Of a stretch of 64,000 bases of DNA, positions 11,216 to 21,179 are shown piece after piece. Numbering within the stretch: the stretch's first letter is position 1; every line of letters begins with the position of its first letter. Both the position numbers and the translations under genes were made by a program. The DNA is from Anodontia alba (lineage: Eukaryota > Mollusca > Bivalvia > Lucinida > Lucinidae), in the NCBI GenBank assembly GCA_964016985.1, contig OZ024824.1:50447587-50511586 (forward strand). The letters run 5' to 3'. Below the pieces are notes generated by a model. That model did no database searches, was not told the DNA's origin, and saw only the letters and a list, made by a program, of their open reading frames with translations.

Positions 11216-12190
11216 ATTATGCCCCCAGTTTCGAATGAAATTGATGTGGCATATTATTTTGCCTTCATTTGTCCATCCGACTGTTTGTCCGTTCATCAAG
11301 CTTTTTTTGTGCATGCCATATCTTAAGAACCCTGCACGCTAGGGTTTTGAAATTTTATATTTGGGTTCCCAATGAAAAAATAGCCGACCCGTATTTTGTT
11401 TCTTGTCTAGCATGTTTATTTAAAGTTATGCCCCTTTGAAAAAAATCAGAATTAAATCTTGTGAGCAAGATATCTTGAAAAGTATTTAAGCTGGGTTCTT
11501 GAAATTCGATACAGGGAGTGGGAATGATGTGTACATTACCCGATTATATTCTGAGAGAATTCCATGAAAATAATGATAAAGTTACGGCCCTTTGCAGTTC
11601 TGCTCATTTTGACCTTGTCAGCAAGATTTCTCCAAAAGCACTTAAGCTAGGGTCTTGAAATATTATATGCTGATTGGGGATGATGTGGAGATTACCTGGT
11701 TTGTTTTTTAGGGAATTCCATGAAAAATTGATGTAGTTATGGCCCTTTGTAGTTCTAGGCATTTTGACTTTTTCAGCAAGATATCTCAAAAAGTATTTAA
11801 GCTAGAGCCATGATATTTGGTATACTGATTGGGATTGAGGAGGAGATCACCTGAATAAATTTTGAACCAATTAAATGAAATGTTGGAGTTATGGCCCTTC
11901 GCAATTTCGGGCCATTTAATGTCGTTGCTTTATTGTGTATAGCATAAGTTTAGAACCATGTATGCTAATGTTTTGAAATTTCATGTTTTGATTCCTCATG
12001 GAAAAATAGGTGATCCGTATTTTTTTCTTATCCCAATCATCTCCTATTTTAGAGTTATTTCCCTTTGATAAAATAACATTGAAATCATATGTATGTACTG
12101 TTGTTACCGTCATGGCTAAGCAGTGTTGGAGTCAAACAGTGTTAGAGTCAGGCAGTTGGGGGCATAGTGTTTTACAAACACCAGCTCTAG

Positions 12191-12705
12191 TTAAAATATA
12201 TTTTACTTATAAAAACTTCATTTTTAGTAGGTGAGCTGATTGAGTTGTCGGTACCATCCGAGCTGAACAGATCCACCTATAATATTTGATAAGAAGAGCA
12301 TATGTGGTCTAGGAAAGAATTGGGTGGATGTGTCTGAGTGGTAGCTTTATGGTCGAAATGTCGACGTTAATTAAGTTATCCCCAAAAAATTAAAAAAATA
12401 AATAAATCATTCACCACCCTGGAACATAAATTAAAACTGCTAATATTTTAACAACTGGTATTATTTTGGTAAGAACAAATCATGTGCATGATGTCTTCAT
12501 CTTTGAAAGGTTTTTAAAGATCTATTTGAAAGGTGTTTACATTACTTTTTCTAAAGTATCCCCAAAGTTCGTAGAAATCTGTGATATTATTTTGTCCTAA
12601 AAATGTAGTACAAATGATTTTCATATTGTTTTATATGCATCTGGTAGCTATTCTAATGCCTGTTTCAAATCTGTAACAGATTTTTCGATATCTGGTATAC
12701 TTTTT
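12191..12705. other. AT-rich spacer, nothing recognised
   Basis: No gene, hairpin or shared repeat was found. It ends at the T-run that precedes the family c element. Confidence 0.45.
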
Positions 12706-15130
12706 ATGCCCCCGCCTATTCGAAGAATAGCGGAAGTGCATTAAGTGTTACCCCTGTCCGTCCCATATGTACATCCGTCCCAATTCGTGTCCGGGCCATA
12801 ACTCCTAAACCGCATGGAATATATTTATGAAACCTTACAGGTGCATGCATGACATTGAGACGATGTGTCATGAACAAGGAAGACAACTCTTGCTTGTTTG
12901 GTTTTTAGCTCACTTGAGCTCTGCTCAGGATGAGCTATTGTGATCACTTTTCGTCCGTTGTCCGTCCGTCCGTGCGTCCGTCCGTTAACATTTTCAGAAG
13001 CCGCTGAGCCAGTTTTGCTCAAATTTCATATGGAGCCTCCTTAGGGTGGGGGAACGAAAAATTGCTAAAATGGTTGCGGTCCGTTGACCAAGATGGCCGC
13101 CACGCCCATATATGGTAAAAACCTTTAAAAATCTTCTTCTCCAGAACCGAGAATGCCTTGGGGCTGAATCTTTGCAGGAATCATCGGGGACGGGAGGTCT
13201 ACCAAAATTGCTAAAAGAATTGTGGTACGTTGACGTTTGACCTTTTTACGGCAAGGTCAAGTTTGCTTCCCTATGCATTTGTATGGGAAAAACCTTTAAA
13301 AATCTTCTTCTCCAAAACCGAGCATGCCTTATGGCTGAATCTTTGCATATATCATCAGGAACAAGAGGGCTACCAGAATTGCTAAAATAATGGTCGTACA
13401 TTGACATTTGACCTTTTTACGGTAAGGTCAATTTTGCTTCCTTATGCATTTGTATGGGAAAAATGTTCAGAATTTCAAACAACTTCTCCTCTGGAGCCTC
13501 TGGGCCAATTTTGCTCAAATTTCATATGGAGCCTCCTTAGGTAAAAGATTGCTAAAATGGTCAGGGTTCGTTAACCAAGATGGCCGCCATGCCCATATAT
13601 GGTAAAAACCTTTAAAAATCTTGTTCTCTAGAACCAAGGATGCTTTGGGGCTGAATCTTTGCATAAATCATCGTGGTCAGGGGGTCTACCAAAATTGCTA
13701 AAATAATGGTCATACATTGGCATTTGACCTTTCTACGGCAAGGTCAAGTTTGCTTCCTTATGCATTTGTAACTCTTATTCTTCAAAACCGAGGGTGGCTT
13801 GTGGCTGAATCTTTGCATATATCATCTTGAATAGGCGGTCTACCAAAGTTGCTAAAATAATTGTCATACATTGACATTTAACCTTTTTACGGCGAGGTCA
13901 AGTTTGCTTCTGTATGCATTTGTATGGGCCCCATACATTTATATGGAAAGAAATGTTGATAATTTCAAATGGCTTTTCCTCTGAAGCCTCCAGGCCAGTG
14001 TTGCTCAAATTTCATGCGGAGCCTCTGTGGGCAGGAGAATGAAAGATTGCTAAAATGGGTATGGTCCATTGATCAAAATGGCTGCCATGCCCATATATGG
14101 TAAAAACCTTTAAAAATCTTCTTCTCCATAACCAAATAAGCCCTGGGTCCTAATCTTTGCACAAATTATGGGGGACAGGAGATCTACCAAAATTGCTAAA
14201 ATGATGGTTCTATGTTGACATTTGACCTTTTTACCTCCAAGGTCAAATTTGCTTCCCCATTTGTATGGGCCATATACATTTATATTGAAAGTATGGAAGT
14301 GACTTGTAGATCAGCAGTAGTTAAAATTGTTCTGATTGGAAATCTAAGATGGCCATCATCTGGTTTATATTTATAATATTTCCCTGCCACTGTACTGTTT
14401 ACATGTATAAAATCATGATTCTTCAGAAACCACTTAGCCAATTTCCACCAAATTTCACATTGATCCTTCTGTTGAAATGTGATTGATAGTTTATTCAAAT
14501 GATCATGCTCCATTGACTGTCAGGCCCATAAATTCTTCTTCAAAACTAAGAACTGCTCAAATGATGATATTTTCATTAGTTGCGATGATAGGATTGGAAA
14601 AATGTTGCATAACATCTGCATGTCTGCAGTGGCTATGTCACTCAGGTGAGCGAACTGTGGCCCGTGGGCCTCTTGTTGAATTATCTGCCCTTGACATAGT
14701 TCCATAAAGTAAACCGTGTCCGGGCCATAACTCCTAAACCTTATGGAATATATTTATGAAACTTTACAGGTGCATGCATGACATTGAGACGATGCTTGTT
14801 TGGTTTTTGAATTATCTGCCCTTGACTTAGTTCCATATAGTAATCCGTGTGTGGGCCATAACTCCTAAACCGTATGGAATATATTTGTGAAAATTTACAG
14901 ATGCATGCATGACATTGAGGAGATGTGTTATGAACATGGAAGACAACTCTTGCTTATTTGGTTTATGAATTATCTGCCCTTGTCTAAGTTCCATATAGTA
15001 AACCGTGTGTGGGCCATATCTTAATAACTTCACAATAACTTCATGCTGTACCTGTCACAATTACATATGTAACCTTTTTCTGAATGGCATTTTGGCGGGG
15101 GCATCCGTGTCCTAAGGACACTTTTTCTAG
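12706..15130 (+). mobile_element. Family c satellite-carrying element, complete copy c1 with nested a2
   Basis: It follows TTTTT and opens with hairpin CCGCCTATTC-GAA-GAATAGCGG inside ATGCCCCCGCC...GGCAT-like ends. A short CCTGTCCGTCC stretch and monomers of the 158-bp repeat follow. The right end has GGCGGGGGCAT (15094-15104, inverse of the left tip), hairpin GTGTCC-TAA-GGACAC (15107-15121), five T, then CTAG (15127-15130) before TT. Hairpin plus CTAG is the canonical Helitron 3' end. An AGCTCA element (a2) sits inside one monomer. No coding capacity is seen. Confidence 0.78.
12907..14675 (+). mobile_element. AGCTCA-family element, copy a2, nested in a 158-bp monomer
   Basis: It has the same ends as a1 (AGCTCA hairpin after TTTTT; GGCCC-GT-GGGCC then CTTG before TT) and is collinear with a1 throughout, with only scattered differences and small deletions. 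The host monomer reads TTTGGTTTTT before it and GAATTATCTGCCC after it, while uninterrupted monomers (for example near 19370) read GGTTTTTGAATTATCTG. The insertion therefore falls in the T-run and leaves TT as either a duplication or part of the element. Confidence 0.85.
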
Positions 15131-15607
15131 TTGAGATATGCTCAATTGAACAGACCTACCCTCATATGAAATGTACCTTGTAAATGAGCATATTCCTGCA
15201 GTCTTATTGGTTTATCTCTTCATAAATGACACAAACCAAGTAATTGATAGTAATTCTTTTGATAGAAGCAGATCACATAAAATAAACAATAGTTACAATA
15301 AAAATAAGATACCCTCTATCAATTAGCCTTCCGAAACTGGTAACGTATGTAACAATATATGTTATAGGTTAATGTGCCAATTTCTCCCTGAGCTACTATT
15401 AGCTATTAGGCAGTTGAAATTTTACTAAAATTAAAGGAAATGATACCAATCTTGAAAGTCAAACCTTAAATCAATATTTTATGTCATGCAGTTTGCGTTT
15501 TCACTTGAAAACAACAACAATAACAAAACAAAAATGTTTTTTGGATATACCCGAGTATCCCTGTTTTTTTTTTGTTTTATTTCCAAATGATTTGTGTCAT
15601 AAATATT
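15131..15607. other. AT-rich spacer
   Basis: No gene or known repeat is visible. Confidence 0.45.
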
Positions 15608-15804
15608 ATATGAGCCCCGTCACGAGAAAGCCTGTCTTCGGGGTTTCCGACCAGGTGATACATAAATCATTCTGCTCAGCTAAAGAGACTAGCTAGACTC
15701 TTAAACTTTGGGTTGTAAAAGCTAGGGACATTATACTATCAAAGCAGCAAAAAACTAAAGGCGCTGATCAGACTGTGCAAATTTTCTCATGACTAGGCTC
15801 ATAT
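15608..15804. mobile_element. MITE with ATATGAGCC ends, copy 1
   Basis: A 197-bp element with perfect 9-bp inverted ends: ATATGAGCC at 15608-15616 and GGCTCATAT at 15796-15804. Inside are CGTCACGAGAAAGCCTGTCT and an AAAGCAGCAAAAAACTAAAG-like block shared with 18338-18541. There is no coding capacity. The superfamily is not assignable from the ends alone. Confidence 0.75.
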
Positions 15805-16011
15805 GTATAATTAGACGTCCATTAAGAACATGACAATTCCAATCAAAATGAAAACCATTGTCCTTGTGGTATTAAAGGTAATGTATATAATAAAAGTTAA
15901 AATATACATATTGACATAAAGCAAGCATTCTAAAAGATCCTGAAACCTGAATTTTACAACGAAATCCTCCAGAGTGTACTGCAAAAAAAGTAATGCAATG
16001 TTGACATGCAT

Positions 16012-16343
16012 ACAACAGTACACCGCGGCCTCGGTGGCTCAGTTGGATGCGCCGTCCGACTGGAGACCAGGAGGTCGCGGGTTCAACCCCCGCCGAGGTC
16101 GGCAACATTCTTTCGTGGAGATTGATCATGAAATATTTTCCACGGTCATTCTCTCCCTTCCGCTGATTCAAGAAGGGCAGTTGTCAGTTTCTGGCGAAAG
16201 AATGTGCACAATACTGGTTAACCGCTTAGAGGACTAAGCCTGCCCAGTAAATGTGTGGTTAGGTAAACTGACCACGCTCGACATGACCCTATTGGGTTGA
16301 CTGGGCCGTAAAACCTCAACACAAACAAACAACAGTACACCGC
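16012..16343 (+). mobile_element. tRNA-derived SINE, full copy 1 with target duplication
   Basis: The SINE body is 16027-16328. The head is tRNA-like: a 7-bp acceptor pairing of GGCCTCG with CGAGGTC, A box TGGCTCAGTTGG, and T-arm GCGGG-TTCAACC-CCCGC holding the B box. A conserved body follows (CAGTTGTCAGTTTCTGGCG, GGTTAACCGCTTAGAGGACT, TTGGGTTGACTGGGC) and then a tail of CAAA repeats. A 15-bp target duplication ACAACAGTACACCGC flanks it at 16012-16026 and 16329-16343, proving retrotransposition. Pol III boxes would drive transcription; a LINE would supply RT in trans. The anticodon arm is too degenerate to name the parent tRNA. Confidence 0.93.
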
Positions 16344-16609
16344 AAACGCACATAGAGAACAAAACGGTAACGTAAACACTGTACAGTTTTATCATGTATG
16401 TTGATTTCCTATGCAATTTCATCATCTCGATAATCTCCAGTTTGTAGTCAAAGTATCAGAAGCTGATATTCGACTGACATCTAATTGCTTAGTATAAAGC
16501 ATGATCGAATCTATAGTCTCGCATACTATCTTCACCTGAATCACTTTCATCTTCATCCGAGGAATCATCGCCAGATTTTCATAGTCGTCTTCAGTTGTAT
16601 TGTCACAGA

Positions 16610-18255
16610 ATTGATTTTTACAAACTGGTGAACATTTCAGCACATTATTCAGGAGCTTTGCAGATCCTACTACATTTACATTCAGTCAGCTCCGTCACGA
16701 CTTGCGGGACAGGTAAACCCTGCATCCAGTCAATAACTAGCTATCCATCTTCTATCATCCATCCATGTTCCACTGGACTAGGGACTTGAGTTTGCTGCTC
16801 AAAACATCTGTGCCAAATGCAAGCTTGGTAATTCGCATGCTGAGCATGAAGCAAAAGGGTATCTTCCAAAGGTGGAAGCTGACTTAAGTCTACATCCCCT
16901 TTTTTGATGCTAAACAACAGATATATCAAGTCATTGACATTGGTGAGAGAGGTCTGTGAAGCATACATTTTGCATACAAACTCTTCCAACAATATGAATA
17001 ATTCTTTCAACAGTATCCAAGTTTCACCAAGCCCTTCCATGGCTTTCTTCTGTCGATCACCTTTCATAATAAGTTTCACGGCTGCGACCTTTCCATGACC
17101 ACTAAAGGCACTAACTGAATCGCATCCAGTGAGAGCATAAAGTCCTGGTATAGTAAAGCTTTGCATGTATCTTCCCCAAGCAACTGGCCAACTTTGCTTA
17201 TGTCAACTGACGGAGCATGTTCTTTGTTCCGCAGCGGATGTATATCTTGCCAGGTATCTAACGGAACACTGCAAGGCAAATGATAAATACATCTGTGCCC
17301 TCCGACACAATTACCATGGCTTCATAGTCAGAGGAAGCATGTTTAGCATGAAGCAACATGCGTGTGTCGGCCTTTTCTTGCGAAGAAGTAAGATCACCAA
17401 CAATCTCAGAGCCATCTTTAGTAACCTTAAAACACTGATCTTTACATGTAATGAACAAAACCTTGCTGCCGAGCTTCTCTGAATAAGGATGGCTCCTCCA
17501 TGTTTGGCATAAGAAGTTAATAAGGGCAGCTTTGCTCCCTGAACTTCTCAGTAAATCTTCCCCATTGTTGTATCTTCTGGTCAGCAACAATATTGCCGTC
17601 AATCAAAACAGTAGCTTCTCCTCAACAATCAAGCTCCGCTGATTTGATTGATTTCTCTTTATTCACATCAAACACAATGTTTATTCTGCCGCTGTCTGTC
17701 CCTGACTGGATTGCATACATAAATATGCTTTCGGCAATATCTCCAAATGTCTTATTGTCACCCCTTGTCTTATTTACTAAGCTCATTCCATCTATAATGC
17801 ATGCTGATGGCGATGGAATGCTCTCAGCTGATGATAACCTGCCTTTAGTGTGTTTTGCGAGTGTTGATTTGTTTGCTTTCTTAAGGATGCCATCACAGTT
17901 GAACAGTGCCCAAGGCAGTGGGCCTAAAGAATGCTGCAAAACATCTCACATATCCAGATTATGACTTGTGGCAATCAACACCATATTTCCAACAAAATGT
18001 GATCGGCTTTTAGAATGACATCCTTTCTGGGAACTTTATCCTTTTAGGTTTTTCTAAGGTCACTAAATGTTTTAGCTGCAGTTTAGACTGCCTGTCATAG
18101 AAGTCCTTAGATGCTTTCTCTCCAAGGCATGACTTTTGGAACTCATCATTTGCCTTTTCTCCCTTCTCCTTTGCATTCATGAGGTCATGTTTAACTTCAG
18201 GAGGCGCTGCTAATGCATGCACGTTGTGTACTGAGAAAAAACGTCCTGATGACAC
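16610..18255 (-). pseudogene. Decayed member of a widespread invertebrate multicopy protein family, possibly FEN/PIN-nuclease-like
   Basis: Minus-strand pieces in several frames form one protein: 18255-18010 (N-terminal part, FQKSCLGEKASKDFYD), 17939-17622 (SLGPLPWALFNCDG, IIDGMSLVNK, VFDVNKEKSIKSAE), 17602-17258 (SSQEKADTRMLLHAKHAS, VIVSEGTDVFII), 17166-16741 (LYALTGCDSVSAFSGHGK, then HGWMIEDG), and a cysteine-rich C-terminus to about 16610 (TECKCSRIC, CSPVCKNQFC) with an acidic tail beyond. I recognise this arrangement from uncharacterised multicopy proteins of corals, molluscs and fish. The order IIDG, (E)EADTR, DTDV, GCDS resembles the acidic motifs of FEN/PIN nucleases; that is my inference. 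Here E is K in EKADTR and D is G in EGTDV, and there are at least four frameshifts, so the copy is dead. Confidence 0.7.
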
Positions 18256-18337
18256 GTCATGATGTTTTGCGCAATGTCATGATGACGTGTGTAGATTTGT
18301 TTTATCAATTTGTAGGGCTGTGTTAAATTTTTAAGTT

Positions 18338-18541
18338 TTATATGAGCTACGTCACAAGAAAACTTGTCTTCGGAGTTTTGGCTATAGAAACTAGAGGCAT
18401 TTTACTATCTAAGCAGCAAACGATACAGACGCTGATCAGACTGCACCCGTCTGCACCTATGTTGGTCATTCACCCAATCTTATCAGTACCTGTTGTTCAC
18501 AAAGACATACAGCAGATTGTCCAATGACAAAACTCATATAA
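18338..18541. mobile_element. MITE with TTATATGAG ends, copy 2
   Basis: 204 bp, ends TTATATGAG and CTCATATAA. It shares the interior with copy 1 at 15608-15804 (CGTCACAAGAAAACTTGTCT and the GCTGATCAGACTG block). Both copies are in the same orientation, on either side of the decayed gene at 16610-18255. Confidence 0.75.
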
Positions 18542-19172
18542 GAAGTCACAGACCTAATAAGATCTAAATAATGAGCCACACCATCAGTTTAGGTCATTTT
18601 GGGCATGGTCAGTTAACCTTCCTTATCACACTGTTCCTGGGCAGACTTTCTAAGTGGTTTACCAATACTTAGTGCATTTAGTGCAAATTAATTTGCCACT
18701 TACTGAAGCTACCCTTCTTGAATCAGTGGAAGGAGGATAATGACTGTAAATAAAAAACTCATGGCCAAATCTCTACGATAGAATGTGCCGGACAAAAGGA
18801 TCGGGCGAGCACGGATCCAACAGAGCTGCCGTGCCCGATTAAGGCAAGATTCAAACTGGCATAGAGTATCTGCAATTCAGCATAGTTTGCTCAGAGCTAT
18901 TGCCGGGTGATATACTGATAATTAAGATCATCAGACTGTCTGGAAGGGAGGGAGAGAGAGAGCGTCAAAAGCACCTGTCCGAGCACCTAGACCACTTTTA
19001 TGGGTCATTACTGCACTCCTGGGAAGGAGATCTTGTATTTATGATCAAATGATGGAACAAAATGGCCTTGGAGTCAAAACATTTTTTTTCATAGTGTGAG
19101 TCATGGGCTTTATTGTACATCTGTTTCTGTAAGTTATGTATGTTACATTTTCTCTTTTTGTTCTTGTTAATT
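18542..19172. other. Spacer, nothing recognised
   Basis: Contains a short GGGAGGGAGAGAGAGAG purine run near 18946-18962. No gene seen. Confidence 0.45.
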
Positions 19173-20500
19173 ATGCCCCCGCCTATTCGAAGAATAGCGG
19201 AAGGGCATTAAGTGTTACCCCTGTCCGTCCTGTACGTATGTCCAAATTCGTGTCCGGGCCATAACTCCTAAACTGTATGGAATATATTTATGAAAATTTA
19301 CAGGTGCTTGCATGACATTGAGAGGATGTGTCATGAACAAGGAAGACAACTCTTGCTTGTTTGGTTTTTGAATTATCTGCCCTTGACTTAGTTCCATATA
19401 GTAAACCGTGTCCGGGCCATAACTCCTAAACCATATAGAATATATTTATGAAACTTTACAGGTGCATGCATGACATTGAGACGATGTGTCATGAACAAGG
19501 AAGACAACTCTTGCTTGTTTGGTTTTTGAATTATCTGCCCTTGACCTAGTTCCATATAGTAAACCGTGTCCGGGCCATAACTCCTAAACCATATAGAATA
19601 TATTTATGAAACTTTACAGGTGCATGCATGACATTGAGACGATGTGTCATGAACAAGGAAGACAACTCTTGCTTGTTTGGTTTTTGAATTATCTGCCCTT
19701 GACTTAAACCGTATGGAATATATTTATGAAACTTTACAGGTGCATGCATGACATTGAGACGATGTGTCTTGAACAAGGAAGACAACTCTTGCTTGTTTGG
19801 TTTTTTAATTATCTGCCCTTGACTTAGTTCCATATAGTAAACCGTGTCCGGGCCATAACTCCTAAACCATATGGAATATATTCATGAAAATTTACAGGTG
19901 CATGCATGACATTGAGATGATGTGTCATGAACAAGGAAGACAACTCTTGCTTGTTTGGTTTTTGAATTATCTGCCCTTGACTTAGTTCCATATAGTAAAC
20001 CGTGTCCGGGCCATAACTCCTAAACCGTATGGAATATATTTATGAAACTTTACAGGTGCATGCATGACATTGAGATGATGTGTCATGAACAAGGAAGACA
20101 ACCTTGCTTGTTTGGTTTTTGAATTATCTGCCCTTGACTCTAGTTCCGTATAGTATACCGTGTCCGGACCATAACTCCTTAACCGTATGGAATATATTTA
20201 TGAAAATTTACAGGTGCATGCATGATATTGAGACGATGTGTCATGAACAAGGAAGACAACTCTTGCTTGTTTGGTTTTTGAATTATCTGCCCTTGACTTA
20301 GTTCCATATAGTAAACCGTGTGTGGGCCATAACTCCTAAACCATATAGAATATATTTATGGAAATTTACAGATGCATTCATGACATTGAGGTGATTTGTA
20401 ATGAACATGGAAGACAACTCCTGCTTATTGGTTTAAAAATTATCTGCCCTTGACTAAGTTCCATATAGTAAACCCTGTGTGGGCCATATCAATGTATCCA
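19173..20500 (+). mobile_element. Family c element, copy c2, with 158-bp array; right end missing
   Basis: Starts ATGCCCCCGCC with the CCGCCTATTC-GAA-GAATAGCGG hairpin and a CCTGTCCGTCC stretch. The phrase ATAACTCCTAAAC recurs at 19261, 19419, 19577, 19855, 20013, 20171 and 20329. Steps are exactly 158 bp except 278, which is two monomers less 38 bp (deletion at about 19702). The array stops near 20480 without the GTGTCC/GGACAC end seen in c1, so this copy is truncated. Open frames here are by-products of the repeat. Confidence 0.85.
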
Positions 20501-20666
20501 CTGAACTAAACAGTACAAATTATACCTATTTTCGAGCTAGGATAAGTTTCTTCCATTAAAATTTCACCAAGATAATGTGTGAAATGCATTGAAAAAAAAG
20601 ACCATTGAAAAACTAATTTTAAAAGCAATTGATGTTATATACGTTACCAGAATTAATATTGTAATT

Positions 20667-21080
20667 ATGCCCCCGCCTATTCGAAGAATAGCGGAAGGGC
20701 ATTAAGTGTTACCCCTATCCATCCGTCCCGTACGTATATGTCTGTCCCAATTCGTATCCGGGCCATAACTCCTAAACCATATGGAATATATTTATGAAAC
20801 TATGCAGGTGCATGCATGACATTGAGACGATGTGTCGTGAAAAAGGAAGACAACTCTTGCTTGTTTTTTAATTATCTGCCCTTGACTAAGTTCCATATAG
20901 TAAACCGTGTGTGGGCCATAACTCCTAAACCATATGGAATATATTTATGAAAATTTACAGATGTATGCATGACATTGAGGCGATGTGTAATGAACATGGA
21001 AGACAACTCTTGCTTATTTGGTTTATGAATTATCTGCCCTTGACTAAGTTCCATATAGTAAACCATGTATGGACCATATT
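20667..21080 (+). mobile_element. Family c element, copy c3, truncated
   Basis: Same ATGCCCCCGCC head and hairpin as c1 and c2, then about two monomers of the 158-bp repeat, ending near 21078 inside a monomer at GGACCATAT. No right end. Confidence 0.82.
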
Positions 21081-21179
21081 TAGACATTGGGTATCCATAT
21101 TTATATTTTATAACATTCTAAGGCTCCTGATTATTGAATATCCTGGGAACTTGTCTTCTGCCTGGTTCTTTTCTTTTTT

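Larger units (their letters stand above)
9581..12190 (+). mobile_element. Family b satellite-carrying element (TATGCCCCCAACTT ends)
   Basis: The left end is a near-perfect hairpin: ATGCCCCCAACTTC pairs with GAAGTTGGAGGGGCAT. A GTCC microsatellite and a 155-bp array follow. At the right, GTTGGGGGCATA at 12155-12166 repeats the left end inverted. It is followed by GTGTTT-TAC-AAACAC (12167-12181) and CTAG (12187-12190) before TT. A diverged second head (ATGCCCCCAGTTTCG, near 11219) interrupts the array, so this may be two elements fused or nested, the younger one supplying the right end. No coding capacity. Confidence 0.7.

Noticed and set aside
16027..16105. Functional tRNA gene
   Set aside because: Acceptor and T-arm pair, but the anticodon arm does not form a proper 7-base loop, the sequence continues into a SINE body, and three or more copies with target duplications exist.
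19546..20301. Several frames in the family c array (peptides with NKQELSSLF)
   Set aside because: By-products of the 158-bp satellite monomer in various frames.
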